From positions 30,858 through 94,857 of the forward strand of contig CALWPQ010000020.1 of the NCBI GenBank assembly GCA_944383465.1: a DNA stretch of 64,000 nt, read 5' to 3'. A program made the position numbers and the translations under genes. Under the pieces are notes generated by a model. It was not told where the DNA came from, made no database searches, and worked only from the letters and a program-made list of their open reading frames with translations. The stretch is from an uncultured Clostridia bacterium. GTDB taxonomy: Bacteria; Bacillota; Clostridia; Peptostreptococcales; Anaerovoracaceae. This document shows, piece after piece, positions 54,030 through 63,684 of this stretch. Within the stretch, counting starts at the first letter, position 1; each line of letters starts with the position of its first letter.

Positions 54030-56702
54030 ATGGCATTATCACCTATGATGCAGCAGTATATTGCGATAAAAGAGCAGTATAAGGATTGTATACTTTTCTT
54101 TCGCCTCGGGGATTTTTACGAAATGTTTTTTGAAGATGCCAAACTCGCGGCCAAGGAACTTGAACTTACACTTACAGGTAAAAACTGCGGGCAGGATGAA
54201 AGGGCGCCGATGTGCGGCGTTCCGTTTCATTCTGCCGATAGCTATATTGCTAAGCTCGTGGAAAAGGGCTACCGTGTTGCGATATGCGAGCAAGTGGAAG
54301 ATCCTGCGCAGGCAAAAGGCATAGTAAAGCGCGAGGTTATCAAAATAGTTACGCCGGGCACTGTCACAAACCAGTCGATGCTTAGTGAAAAAGAGAATAA
54401 CTATCTTGCTTCCGTATGGAGAGGAAAGGACAAAACAGCTCTCGCTTATTGCGATATTTCCACAGGAGAGCTTTCAGCTACTGCTTTTAAAACTGAAACT
54501 GACTGCGAGACGCTGCAGAATGAACTCGTTAAGATAAATGCCCGCGAGGTGATTTTGAGCGAGGATGCGGCAGGGTTTCTCGATATTGACGGGCTTAAAA
54601 AGATAACGAATGCTTATTTTAATATATTAAATGAAAGATATTTTAGTTTCGAGGCGGCAGAGACGCTAATCAATCATCAGCTTTCCGCAGAAAACGCTTC
54701 GATTTCAGGCATTTCGAGAAATTTTGCGGACGAGCCTGAGCTTACCTGTGCGGTAGGTGCACTGCTTTCGTATCTGATAGAGACGCAGAAACAGAATCTT
54801 TCGCATCTGACGCAATTTAATATTTATGAGATAGGGAGCCATATGGCGCTCGACAAGGCCACAATAAGAAATCTGGAAATCACGGAAACATTGTATGATA
54901 AAAAGGTGCAGGGCTCGCTGCTCGGTGTGCTTGACAAGACGCATACAGCTATGGGCGGACGCAAGATAAAGCAGTGGCTGCGCGAGCCTTTAAACAAGGT
55001 CGGCGAGATAAATATGAGGCTCGATGCTGTGGAAGAGCTCGTAAATGATGTGATCATGCGCAATAATATAAAGGAAGCGCTGAAAAGAATTTACGATATA
55101 GAGAGACTTGCGGGCAGAATAGCCTGCGGGAATGCTAACGGCAAGGATATGGTAGCGCTTAGAAATTCAGTGTTTGTGGTGCCTGATATAAAGTCGGAGC
55201 TTGCTGGCTGCGAGAGCGCGCTGCTTTCGGATATGGGTTTGGAGCTTTCCGATTTATCGGATATTTATAACCTTGTGGATGCGGCGATAGTCGATGAGCC
55301 GCCGTTTACAATTAAAGAAGGAGGGCTTATCAAGGAAGGTTATTCAGAGGAGCTCGATACGCTTAAGCTCTCGATAAGAGATGCGCAAAGCTGGATAGCG
55401 GGTCTGGAAGCTAAGGAGCGCGAGAGAACGGGTATCAAGAATTTGAAAGTCGGATTTAATAAAGTGTTCGGTTACTTTCTCGAAGTGACGCGCTCTTATT
55501 ACGAGCTTATACCTGAAAATTACATAAGAAAGCAGACGCTTGTCAACTGTGAGCGCTTTATAACACCGGAGCTCAAAGAGACGGAAAGTCTCGTGCTCAA
55601 TGCAGAAACAAAGATAAATCAGCTTGAGTACAGGCTGTTCAGCGAGCTGCGGGATGCTGTGGAAAAATACATACCGGAATTGCAGAAGACAGCGAGAATT
55701 GTAGCCGAGCTCGATGCACTCTGTTCGTTTGCCGAGGTCAGCGACAAGCTTGGTTATGTGAAGCCCGAGGTGCACGCAGGCAAAGAAATTGCTGTAGAAA
55801 AAGGAAGGCATCCGGTAATCGAGCAGGCTGTAAAAGATGGTATTTTCGTGTCGAACGATCTTTATATGGACGCCGAAAATTACTCGATGCTGCTTATAAC
55901 AGGGCCTAATATGGCGGGTAAATCGACATATATGAGGCAGACAGCGCTAATTGTGCTTATGGCTCAGTCCGGTTGCTTTGTGCCGTGCGAGTCGGCGAAG
56001 ATAGGTGTTGTGGATAGAATATTCACACGCATAGGTGCATCCGACAATCTGGCGCAGGGTCAATCGACATTTTATGTAGAAATGAGCGAACTTTCGTATA
56101 TACTTTCGGGTGCGACGGAAAATTCGCTGATCATACTTGACGAAATAGGGCGTGGAACATCGACCTATGATGGCCTTTCGATAGCCTGGGCGGCTGTGAA
56201 ATATCTGTGCTCAGATAAAAAACATATAAGAACGCTGTTTGCGACGCACTATCATGAGCTGACGGCGCTTGAAAAAGAACTTACCGGACTTAAAAACCTC
56301 AATGTCGATGTCGCGGAAGTAAACGGAAATATAGTGTTTCTTCATAAAATCGTGCCTGGCAGCGCTTCGAGAAGCTACGGAATTCATGTAGCTAAGCTTG
56401 CGGGAGTGCCGGGAAGCGTGCTTTCGATGGCGGAGGACAAGCTTGCAGAGCTTGAAAGCGGAGGAGAATATATAAATCGTAGCGCTGCGAATGAAGGCTC
56501 ATGCAGGGGAGCTTCCGGAGAAGGCAAGGCTGATGGCGGTAGCGTTTTAGGGCACGCTTCTGCACAGGAGCAGCAGCTCTCACTTTTTTCATTTGCGGGA
56601 AACGAAGTGACAGAAAGGCTGCGCACTCTCAATCTTATGGAAATAACACCGTCACAGGCTATAGCGGTGCTTGAAGAATTACAGGAACTTGCAGGGAAAT
56701 AG
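54030..56702 (+). CDS. mutS: DNA mismatch repair protein MutS
   Basis: An 890-residue mismatch sensor. The N-terminal mismatch-binding domain has FFRLGDFYEMFFEDAK with the Phe-x-Glu wedge (FYE). The C-terminal ATPase has TGPNMAGKSTYMRQTALIV (Walker A), LIILDEIGRGTSTYDGLS (Walker B) and FATHYHELTAL. ATG 54030 is chosen; an in-frame start at 53997 lies inside the aminotransferase gene. A low-complexity linker (near 820-850) precedes the C-terminal dimer/tetramer segment. mutL follows after 4 bases. Confidence 0.97.
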   Translation: MALSPMMQQYIAIKEQYKDCILFFRLGDFYEMFFEDAKLAAKELELTLTGKNCGQDERAPMCGVPFHSADSYIAKLVEKGYRVAICEQVEDPAQAKGIVKREVIKIVTPGTVTNQSMLSEKENNYLASVWRGKDKTALAYCDISTGELSATAFKTETDCETLQNELVKINAREVILSEDAAGFLDIDGLKKITNAYFNILNERYFSFEAAETLINHQLSAENASISGISRNFADEPELTCAVGALLSYLIETQKQNLSHLTQFNIYEIGSHMALDKATIRNLEITETLYDKKVQGSLLGVLDKTHTAMGGRKIKQWLREPLNKVGEINMRLDAVEELVNDVIMRNNIKEALKRIYDIERLAGRIACGNANGKDMVALRNSVFVVPDIKSELAGCESALLSDMGLELSDLSDIYNLVDAAIVDEPPFTIKEGGLIKEGYSEELDTLKLSIRDAQSWIAGLEAKERERTGIKNLKVGFNKVFGYFLEVTRSYYELIPENYIRKQTLVNCERFITPELKETESLVLNAETKINQLEYRLFSELRDAVEKYIPELQKTARIVAELDALCSFAEVSDKLGYVKPEVHAGKEIAVEKGRHPVIEQAVKDGIFVSNDLYMDAENYSMLLITGPNMAGKSTYMRQTALIVLMAQSGCFVPCESAKIGVVDRIFTRIGASDNLAQGQSTFYVEMSELSYILSGATENSLIILDEIGRGTSTYDGLSIAWAAVKYLCSDKKHIRTLFATHYHELTALEKELTGLKNLNVDVAEVNGNIVFLHKIVPGSASRSYGIHVAKLAGVPGSVLSMAEDKLAELESGGEYINRSAANEGSCRGASGEGKADGGSVLGHASAQEQQLSLFSFAGNEVTERLRTLNLMEITPSQAIAVLEELQELAGK

Positions 56703-56706
56703 ATTT

Positions 56707-58584
56707 ATGATAAAGATACTCGAAAAACATGTGGCCGACAAAATTGCGGCCGGAGAGGTTGTTGAAAGACCGCTTTCCGTTGTCAAGGAGCTTGTCGAAA
56801 ACTCGGTTGACGCCGGCGCGGACTCGATAACGGTCGAAATAAAAAACGGCGGTAAGTCGTATATCAGGGTGACAGACAACGGGAGCGGCATAAATGCTGA
56901 TGAGGTGCTTATCGCTTTTATGCGTCACGCTACGAGCAAGATAACGACAGACAAGGATCTTGAAAGCATACATACGCTCGGATTCAGGGGCGAGGCGCTT
57001 GCGAGCATTGCGGCAGTATCGCGCATTGAGCTTCTGACAAAGCAGCAGAACGCCAAGCTCGGAAAACGTGTGCTTATAAATGGAGGAACTGTCATAGAAA
57101 ATTCGGAAACAGGCTGCCCCGACGGTACTACGATAATGGTGACGGACTTGTTCTTTAATACGCCCGCAAGGCTCAAATTTCTTAAATCTGACAGTGCGGA
57201 GAGCCGCGTTATTATAGATTTTATATCTCAAATAACGCTTGCATATCCAGATATAAGGATAAGGCTTATAAATAACGGAAATATACTGTTTGCAACAAAC
57301 GGTAAAGGTGATGTGCGTACGAACATATTTACTGTGTACAGCAAGGAGACAGCAGATAGCCTCATACCTGTGAGCTTTTCGCGCGATTATGCCGGAGTTA
57401 AGGGCTTTATTTCATCGCCTGGAGTGTCAAATACCAGCAAGAGGAATCAGATATTCTTTGTAAACGGCAGGTTAGTAAACAGTAAAGTGATAGAAAAGGG
57501 CGTAGCAGACGCTTATTCAGATCGTTTGTTTGAGGGCAGATATCCGTCGGCGTTTTTGTTTGTAGAAGCGGATCCCAGCAGGCTCGATGTGAACATCCAT
57601 CCGAATAAAAAGGAAGTAAAGTTTGATGATGCGGCGTTTATAACAGAACTTGTACGCGATGCGGCGCGAGAAGCGCTTGCGGCGAAGGAGGCGATACCGC
57701 AGGTTACAGAGAAGAATATATTTAAATTTAAGAATACAGAAAGGAAAGAACCTTCGCAAGCTTCGCCTGAGCAGATTAATGATATTGCATTGGCGAAGAA
57801 CCAATATGATTCGTCTCCGTCAAGCAGGCAAAATACATCTAAGTATGATTTCGGAAAAGAAGAGAGTTTAAAGGAAGTTAGAGTTAAAGAAGAACAAGTT
57901 GACATAAAAAACTTATTATCAAACTTACGCGCACAGGTGACAGCGGAGGAAGAAAAAGAAAACGAGGCAGGGCAGGAAAAGATTCCTGCTGCAGCACCAA
58001 GACCATTTGATTTTGCCTATCTTCATCCTATCGGCTCTATATTCGGCACATATATTCTTTTGACAGACGACGATAATTTTTATATGATAGATCAGCATGC
58101 GGCACATGAAAGAGTTTTTTTTGAAAAGCTTATGCATGAGTATGAGTACGAAGAGAAAACAAAACAGCCGATTATGCTTCCGATTATATTAAACCTACCG
58201 TACGGAGCAGCTGAGAGCGCGGGTAAAAGCCTGGAAAAGCTCAACGATATGGGATTTGAAATTGAAGAATTCGGTCCGAAAATATATGCTGCCAAGGCTA
58301 TTCCGATGTTTATGTCGCTTGCGGAAGCAGAGGATTTTTTAAAGTATTTTGCAGAAAATGTGGATGACGGGATAGATATATGTGATAGAAACAAGCTTGA
58401 GAAGATAATGACAAACGCCTGTAAAGCTGCTGTAAAAGGCGGAGATTTGCTTAAAGAAGAAGAGATAAATGAACTGCTTACGGAACTTTCAAAATGCGAA
58501 AATCCGTTCTCATGCCCGCACGGCAGACCTACATTTATAAGAATGAGAAAATATGATATAGAAAAGATGTTTAAGAGGGTGTAA
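56707..58584 (+). CDS. mutL: DNA mismatch repair protein MutL
   Basis: A 625-residue GHKL ATPase. It has VVKELVENSVDAGADSITVE, ITDK with LGFRGEALASIAAVS, and TTIMVTDLFFNTPARLKF. The C-terminal part has the endonuclease motif DQHAAHERVFFEK (DQHA-x2-E-x4-E), so nicking should be done by MutL itself, as in organisms without MutH. The linker near 345-440 is charged. ATG 56707 is preferred over TTG or ATG starts inside mutS. The stop shares a base with the miaA ATG. Confidence 0.96.
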   Translation: MIKILEKHVADKIAAGEVVERPLSVVKELVENSVDAGADSITVEIKNGGKSYIRVTDNGSGINADEVLIAFMRHATSKITTDKDLESIHTLGFRGEALASIAAVSRIELLTKQQNAKLGKRVLINGGTVIENSETGCPDGTTIMVTDLFFNTPARLKFLKSDSAESRVIIDFISQITLAYPDIRIRLINNGNILFATNGKGDVRTNIFTVYSKETADSLIPVSFSRDYAGVKGFISSPGVSNTSKRNQIFFVNGRLVNSKVIEKGVADAYSDRLFEGRYPSAFLFVEADPSRLDVNIHPNKKEVKFDDAAFITELVRDAAREALAAKEAIPQVTEKNIFKFKNTERKEPSQASPEQINDIALAKNQYDSSPSSRQNTSKYDFGKEESLKEVRVKEEQVDIKNLLSNLRAQVTAEEEKENEAGQEKIPAAAPRPFDFAYLHPIGSIFGTYILLTDDDNFYMIDQHAAHERVFFEKLMHEYEYEEKTKQPIMLPIILNLPYGAAESAGKSLEKLNDMGFEIEEFGPKIYAAKAIPMFMSLAEAEDFLKYFAENVDDGIDICDRNKLEKIMTNACKAAVKGGDLLKEEEINELLTELSKCENPFSCPHGRPTFIRMRKYDIEKMFKRV

Positions 58585-59510
58585 TGGAAAAACGCGTAAT
58601 ATTTGTCTTAGGTCCAACAGCTGTTGGAAAAACAAAATATGCGATTGAGATTGCGCGCGCGCTCGGCGGCGAGATAGTGTCGGCGGATTCAATGCAGCTT
58701 TATAAGTTTATGGATATAGGCTCGGCAAAGCCGACTGCTGAGGAACAGAGCCTTTGCCGGCATCATCTTGTGGATATGATCGATCCGAGGGAGGCTTTTT
58801 CCGTATCAAAGTTCCAAAAACTTGCCAAAGCTGCGATTTACGATATAGAAAAACGCGGACTCGTGCCCGTCGTCTCAGGCGGAACGGGGCTTTATGTGAA
58901 TTCCCTCATATATGATATGGATTTTTCATCCCCGCCCGGAGACGAAAAAAAAAGGAGAGAGCTCTACAGTCTTGCAGAAGAAAAAGGATGCGAATATCTG
59001 CACAAGCTCCTTGAAGAAAAGGACAGTGATGCGGCGGCGCGCATTCATCCGCATAATATAAAAAAAGTGGTGCGTGCAATAGAAGCGGCGGAAAGCGGAG
59101 CTAAAATTCCATCTTTTGAACAGTCGTTTGTAAAGACAAAAGACTATGATGCGGTGATCATAGGGCTTGAACGCGATAGAAGCGAGCTTTATGAGCGCAT
59201 CGATAAGCGCGTTAATATACTTATTGATGCGGGGCTTGAAGATGAGGTCAGAGGACTTATTGATATGGGGCTCACGGAAGACGATATTTCGATGAAGGGT
59301 ATCGGATATAAGGAAATTATCGCATATTTCCGGGGAAATTACAGCCTTGATGAAGCGGTGCGCCTGGTAAAGCAGAATACACGACATTTAGCCAAGCGTC
59401 AGATGACCTGGTTTAAGAGATATGAAGATATAAAATGGTTTAATATTTCCGCATACGAAAATGATGAAAGCTGTATAGAGGTAATAATAAATTGGCTGAA
59501 AAAGTTGTAA
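58584..59510 (+). CDS. miaA: tRNA dimethylallyltransferase
   Basis: Adds dimethylallyl to A37 of tRNAs reading UNN codons. The 308-residue protein has the P-loop VLGPTAVGKTKYAIEIA, VSADSMQLYKFMDIGSAKPT, VSGGTGLYVNSLIYDMDFS and the basic C-terminal block KQNTRHLAKRQMTWFKRYED. It overlaps mutL by one base, the usual mutS-mutL-miaA order in Clostridia. It uses the dimethylallyl diphosphate that the dxs/ispA cluster upstream supplies. Confidence 0.96.
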   Translation: MEKRVIFVLGPTAVGKTKYAIEIARALGGEIVSADSMQLYKFMDIGSAKPTAEEQSLCRHHLVDMIDPREAFSVSKFQKLAKAAIYDIEKRGLVPVVSGGTGLYVNSLIYDMDFSSPPGDEKKRRELYSLAEEKGCEYLHKLLEEKDSDAAARIHPHNIKKVVRAIEAAESGAKIPSFEQSFVKTKDYDAVIIGLERDRSELYERIDKRVNILIDAGLEDEVRGLIDMGLTEDDISMKGIGYKEIIAYFRGNYSLDEAVRLVKQNTRHLAKRQMTWFKRYEDIKWFNISAYENDESCIEVIINWLKKL

Positions 59511-60643
59511 AAGTCCATAATAAAAGTGACAAACCGGACAACATTATTAAAAAAGAATATGATATAAACAGTAGAAGTCTTGCGCTTGAAAAAGAGCTGC
59601 CTCCGTATCTTGCGGGATTTTTTGCGTATCTGCGCGGTAATGTGCTTCCTATGACTAGGCTTGCTTACCTTTTCGATTTAAGATTTTTTTTCCGCTATAT
59701 TATTGCGGAGCGTCCAGATCTGACAAACGCTAAGACACCGCGGGAAATAAAGATTGAAGAACTCGAAAATATACAAGCTGCCGATATAAATATCTATATA
59801 GATTACTGCAAGTCTTATGAAGTAGAAGAAGATGATATGATTTATGTGCATGAAAACACGAATAAGACGCTGGCGCGCAAGAAATCATCAGTTTCCGTGA
59901 TGTTCAAGCAGCTTTACCGTGACGGAATTTTGAAGAAGAATATAACGGACGGATTTAATCCTATAAGAGTGCAGAAGCCGGGAGAGCGTGAAATCAAGGC
60001 GTTGCAGGATGATGAGGTGATGAAAATGCTCGATGCGGTGTCCACGGGCGCGCACCTCACTGACAAGGAGCACGAATTTTGGGAAAAGACGAAAAAGAGA
60101 GATAAAGCTATACTGATGCTGTTTTTAACGTATGGCCTTAGAATATCGGAACTGCAGCAGCTTAATATTTCATCTTTTAATTTTCAGCGCGGAGAATTCA
60201 AAATTTACAGAAAGCGCGGCAAAGAATCAATAATGCCGCTGAACAGGTCGGTAACGATGGTGATTTCTGATTATTTAAATAATGAGCGGCCTGATGATGA
60301 GAAGGTAGATGAAGAAAGCCGCGACGCTCTTTTTTTGTCGCTGCAAGGCAAGCGTATGACAGAGCGCGCGATACGCGATATGTGTAAGAAATACACGTCA
60401 ATAGGAATGGAAACATCACGAAAAGCCGGTTATAGTCCGCACAAACTGCGAGCTACGGCAGCCACAAGCCTTATAGGACGAGGGAATTCTATATTTGATG
60501 TACAGGCACTGCTCGACCATGAGCAAGTGACAACAACGCAGCTTTATGCGGCGCATAGAAAGGGGGTAAAGCGCGACCTCGTGCGCGGTATGGAATGGGA
60601 AATAGAAAGGCGCGAGGGAATGGCACCGGAAGATGATGAGTAA
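59492..60643 (+). CDS. tyrosine-type site-specific recombinase (XerC/D-like)
   Basis: A 383-residue integrase-family protein, longer than the usual 300 for XerC/D. It has an N-terminal SAM-like DNA-binding region (PPYLAGFFAYLRGNVLPMTR) and a catalytic domain with Arg217 (YGLRISELQQLN), Lys in YRKRGKESIMPLN, His317-x2-Arg320 (HKLRATAAT), His in LLDHEQVTTTQ and the nucleophile Tyr352 (QLYAAH). All catalytic residues are present. The start is TTG 59492 behind GAGGT, overlapping miaA by 19 bases. It could serve chromosome-dimer resolution or act on invertible sites such as those at 11041 and 11287; no target is adjacent. Confidence 0.9.
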   Translation: MAEKVVKVHNKSDKPDNIIKKEYDINSRSLALEKELPPYLAGFFAYLRGNVLPMTRLAYLFDLRFFFRYIIAERPDLTNAKTPREIKIEELENIQAADINIYIDYCKSYEVEEDDMIYVHENTNKTLARKKSSVSVMFKQLYRDGILKKNITDGFNPIRVQKPGEREIKALQDDEVMKMLDAVSTGAHLTDKEHEFWEKTKKRDKAILMLFLTYGLRISELQQLNISSFNFQRGEFKIYRKRGKESIMPLNRSVTMVISDYLNNERPDDEKVDEESRDALFLSLQGKRMTERAIRDMCKKYTSIGMETSRKAGYSPHKLRATAATSLIGRGNSIFDVQALLDHEQVTTTQLYAAHRKGVKRDLVRGMEWEIERREGMAPEDDE

Positions 60644-60719
60644 AAAAATACTTTATTTACTATAAAATTATTATGTAAATTTAAATTGAATTAAAATAAT
60701 AACGAAAGGCAGACAAGAA

Positions 60720-62015
60720 ATGCAAAGCAATACTTACAAATTACTCAATGAAGAATTCGGAGTCGCAAAAGAAGTGCTCAATGCTGTTTCACATGCTGAG
60801 GACGAAATAAAGGCTCTGTTCGACGATCTCGATGATGTCGCGGCTTTTAACCAGTACAAAGTATTAAAAGCTTTTCAGAAGAACAGGATATCTGATATGC
60901 ATTTTGGCTGGAACACGGGCTACGGCTATGATGATCCGGGACGTGAGGCTATTGAAAAGGTCTATGCTGATGTTTTTCATACTGAAGCTGCGCTTGTGAG
61001 GCCGATAATTGTAAACGGTACGCATGCGCTTACGCTTACGCTTACGGGTATCCTGAGACCCGGAGACGAGCTTATTTACTGTACAGGCACGCCCTATGAT
61101 ACGCTTGAAGAAGTTATAGGTATAAGAGGTGATAGCGGTAAAGGTTCTCTTAAGGAATTTGGCGTGTCGTATAAACAGGTTGAGCTTGCTGAAGACGGGA
61201 CGATAGATCTTGATGCGCTCGGTAAGGCCATTTCCCAAAAAACAAGAATGGTCTGTCTGCAGCGTTCTACAGGCTACGCTTGGAGGAAGGCGCTGACGAT
61301 AGATGAGATCAAAAAAGCTGTGACATTTGTTAAGAATATAAATGAAGACATCATCGTTATGGCGGATAACTGCTACGGTGAATTTCTTGATACTAAGGAA
61401 CCTACAGATGTCGGAGTTGATGTAATTGCAGGCTCACTTATAAAAAATCCGGGTGGTGGTCTTGCGCTTACAGGAGGATATATTGCGGGAAAGCGCGACC
61501 TGATTGAAAATATAAGCTATCGCATGACTTCGCCTGGTATCGGCGGGGAATGCGGTCTTACATTTGGCCAGAGCCGCACTATGCTGCAAGGCTTTTTTAT
61601 GGCGCCGAGAGTTGTAAACGGAGCACTGAAAGGCGCTGTGCTGTGCGGCAAGGTTTTTGAAAACCTCGGTTTTGCTGTGTGCCCAAAGCCTGAAGATATG
61701 CGTTCCGATATCATTCAGACTGTTCGTCTCGGCTCGCCTGAGGCAGTTGTAGCGTTTTGCCAGGGCATTCAAGCAGCCGCTCCCGTGGATGCGCATGTAA
61801 AGCCGGAACCGTGGAATATGCCTGGGTATGAGGATCAGGTGGTAATGGCTGCGGGGGCGTTCGTTCAAGGTTCGTCAATTGAACTTTCGGCAGATGCGCC
61901 GATACGTCCGCCTTACAATGTGTATTTCCAGGGCGGACTCACTTATGAGCATTCAAAATTTGGTGTTATTATGGCGCTTGAGACACTTTATGAAAAGGGG
62001 CTTGTGTCTTTATAA
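60720..62015 (+). CDS. methionine gamma-lyase family (YnbB/aluminium resistance-type) PLP protein
   Basis: A 431-residue PLP enzyme of the YnbB family. It shows FGWNTGYGYDDPGREAIEKV, VNGTHALTLTLTGILRPGDE, TGYAWRKALTIDEIKKA and the PLP-lysine region AGSLIKNPGGGLALTGGYIA. In Bacillus ynbB lies near hfq/glnR downstream of miaA; the same neighbourhood here, with miaA a gene away, supports the family call. The true reaction is unknown. Upstream 76 bases are very AT-rich and probably hold a promoter I could not define. Confidence 0.9.
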   Translation: MQSNTYKLLNEEFGVAKEVLNAVSHAEDEIKALFDDLDDVAAFNQYKVLKAFQKNRISDMHFGWNTGYGYDDPGREAIEKVYADVFHTEAALVRPIIVNGTHALTLTLTGILRPGDELIYCTGTPYDTLEEVIGIRGDSGKGSLKEFGVSYKQVELAEDGTIDLDALGKAISQKTRMVCLQRSTGYAWRKALTIDEIKKAVTFVKNINEDIIVMADNCYGEFLDTKEPTDVGVDVIAGSLIKNPGGGLALTGGYIAGKRDLIENISYRMTSPGIGGECGLTFGQSRTMLQGFFMAPRVVNGALKGAVLCGKVFENLGFAVCPKPEDMRSDIIQTVRLGSPEAVVAFCQGIQAAAPVDAHVKPEPWNMPGYEDQVVMAAGAFVQGSSIELSADAPIRPPYNVYFQGGLTYEHSKFGVIMALETLYEKGLVSL

Positions 62016-62074
62016 GCGCAGGGTTTAAGCGGAGTTTAAAGAGTAAAGGTATATATAGGGGTTAAGATTATATT

Positions 62075-62797
62075 ATGGAAAAAAGGACTAAAGAAAAGCT
62101 TAAAAAGCTAATAATATGGCTCAAATTCGGACTTCTAATCGCCATTGTGGCAGTAGTTCCGCTTGTAGTATATTTCAATTATCACGAGCTTATAAACGAT
62201 TTTGGTTCACTGGAAAAGATAAATATGTTTTTATCAAGGCACAAAATTGAAAGTATTTTTGTGTATCTGGGGTTGCAGGTGGCACAGATTGTGATATGTA
62301 TTCTCCCTGGACAGGTGCTTCAGTTTGCTGGCGGATATGTTTTTCATTTTGGGATCGGATTTTTGCTGACTATGATTGGCGCGACTATCGGCACGATAAT
62401 GACGTTTTATATTGCGCGGATTCTCGGAAAAGACGCTATGTATTTAATTTTCGGTGAAAAAAAGCTCAATAATTATATAGAAAAGCTTAACAGCAAGCGC
62501 GCACTTCTTTTTATACTCGTTATTTATCTGATACCGGGCATTCCCAAAGACTTATTTGCATATGCTATAGGTGTGTCGAACATGCGTTTTATGCCGTTCC
62601 TTATAGTTTCGCTCGTGGGCAGAGCTCCGGCTATGATAGGCTCAGTAATTATGGGGTCGATGTTCGAGTCAGGCAGCTATACGGAGGCGGTAATTCTCTT
62701 TGCAATCGCCGTAATTCTATGTATTATAGGAGTATGCAAACATAAAAAGATACATGAATGGATAGATAAAAAATATGTAAAAATGATGAAACTTTAA
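62075..62797 (+). CDS. TVP38/TMEM64 (DedA-like) membrane protein
   Basis: A 240-residue membrane protein with five or six helices. It has LPGQVLQFAGGYVFHFGIGF and GATIGTIMTFYIARILGKDA, then the signature YLIPGIPKDLFAYAIGVSNM and GRAPAMIGSVIMGS. Related VTT-domain proteins are linked to lipid or undecaprenyl-phosphate movement across the membrane. It is preceded by a weak ribosome site (AGGGG about 12 bases upstream). It stands between the PLP enzyme and the SOS-controlled LysM gene and is probably a single-gene unit. Confidence 0.88.
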   Translation: MEKRTKEKLKKLIIWLKFGLLIAIVAVVPLVVYFNYHELINDFGSLEKINMFLSRHKIESIFVYLGLQVAQIVICILPGQVLQFAGGYVFHFGIGFLLTMIGATIGTIMTFYIARILGKDAMYLIFGEKKLNNYIEKLNSKRALLFILVIYLIPGIPKDLFAYAIGVSNMRFMPFLIVSLVGRAPAMIGSVIMGSMFESGSYTEAVILFAIAVILCIIGVCKHKKIHEWIDKKYVKMMKL

Positions 62798-62866
62798 CTG
62801 ACTTTAAAGGAATTTTAGCTGTGAGAAGTGCGGAAGGCTTGTTTTTCATAAAGTTCCCAGAAAAAA

Positions 62867-62938
62867 CGAACAAATGTTTCAAAAACTGTTGACAACGAAC
62901 AGATATTCGTATATTATAATGTTACGAACATTTGTTTG
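62867..62938 (+). promoter_or_regulatory. three LexA (SOS) boxes over a sigma-A promoter
   Basis: Gram-positive LexA boxes follow CGAAC-N4-GTTCG. Seen are CGAACAAATGTTTC (62867-62880), CGAACAGATATTCG (62896-62909) and CGAACATTTGTTTG (62925-62938). The promoter TTGACA (62889-62894), 17 bp, TATTAT (62912-62917) is overlapped by the middle box and flanked by the others, the layout of a tightly repressed damage-inducible gene. Confidence 0.8.
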
Positions 62939-62963
62939 CAAATGTGAACAGGAGGGAACATAT

Positions 62964-63272
62964 ATGAAAACGGCTAAAACTTACAGAATTAAATCAAGAC
63001 TCAGATTTACGGTTTTTATAGCACTGATGATTATAATCACAGTAAGCAGTACAAATACGATGCTTGGACTTTATGATGCTTCAAGTCTTACTGTTAAGGA
63101 ATATAAATCTGTTGAAATATGTTCTGGCGACACTCTTTGGCAGCTCGCTAAAGAACATATGCCGTCAGATATGGACACTCGCAGAGCCGTTCATCAAATA
63201 TGCAATCTTAATGATATTACTGCGGCTGATATATATCCGGGTCAGACTATACAGATACCTGTTTATCATTAG
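62964..63272 (+). CDS. YneA-like SOS cell-division inhibitor with LysM domain
   Basis: A 102-residue protein. One N-terminal membrane helix (FTVFIALMIIITVSSTNTML) is followed by a short linker and a LysM domain (SGDTLWQLAKEHMP ... IYPGQTIQIPVYH). This is the architecture of YneA of Bacillus, which blocks septation during DNA damage until degraded. Three LexA boxes in the promoter make damage induction nearly certain. GGAGGGAAC sits 8 bases before the ATG. In Bacillus yneA lies divergent from lexA; lexA is not in this window. Confidence 0.85.
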   Translation: MKTAKTYRIKSRLRFTVFIALMIIITVSSTNTMLGLYDASSLTVKEYKSVEICSGDTLWQLAKEHMPSDMDTRRAVHQICNLNDITAADIYPGQTIQIPVYH

Positions 63273-63277
63273 ATTGA

Positions 63278-63310
63278 TTTCACATCTTATTATAAGATGT
63301 GAAATTTTAT
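63278..63310 (+). terminator. intrinsic terminator after the LysM gene
   Basis: TTTCACATCTTA (63278-63289) pairs perfectly with TAAGATGTGAAA (63293-63304) across TTA, followed by TTTTAT. Confidence 0.85.
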
Positions 63311-63519
63311 GACAGTGATTTAAATATAGGCTTATTTTGCACTTAGTTGAGGATTTGTTAAAGAATAAAGTAAAATTCAAGGTATAATTTATCGACTAAA
63401 TCAAAAAAAGTCGCTTAAATCGAAAAATAGAGCCTTGATTTTTGAAAGCATTAAAATTTAGAGGTTTTGGGCTTTTGCATAAATAAAAAGCTATCAAGCA
63501 CTATAGTAGAAAAAAATTT

Positions 63520-63684
63520 ATGGACAAAAAACAGTATGTATGCGCAAAATGTGGACATACAAATTTTGAGAGCTATCAGTTTCAGGCAACAGGAGGAAAT
63601 TTCGCAAAAATGTTTGATGTACAGAACAAGAAATTCATAACAATAACTTGTACAAAATGTGGATATACAGAACTTTATAAATAA
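63520..63684 (+). CDS. small zinc-ribbon protein
   Basis: A 54-residue protein beginning MDKKQYVCAKCGHTNFE and ending CTKCGYTELYK. Two CxxC pairs (CAKC and CTKC) about 35 residues apart form a zinc ribbon, a compact fold found in many nucleic-acid-binding and tiny Firmicutes proteins. I recall similar unnamed zinc-ribbon proteins in Clostridia but no assigned function. The ribosome site is weak (AGAAAAAAA), so it may be poorly translated. It stands alone between the LysM gene and an AT-rich hairpin region. Confidence 0.7.
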   Translation: MDKKQYVCAKCGHTNFESYQFQATGGNFAKMFDVQNKKFITITCTKCGYTELYK

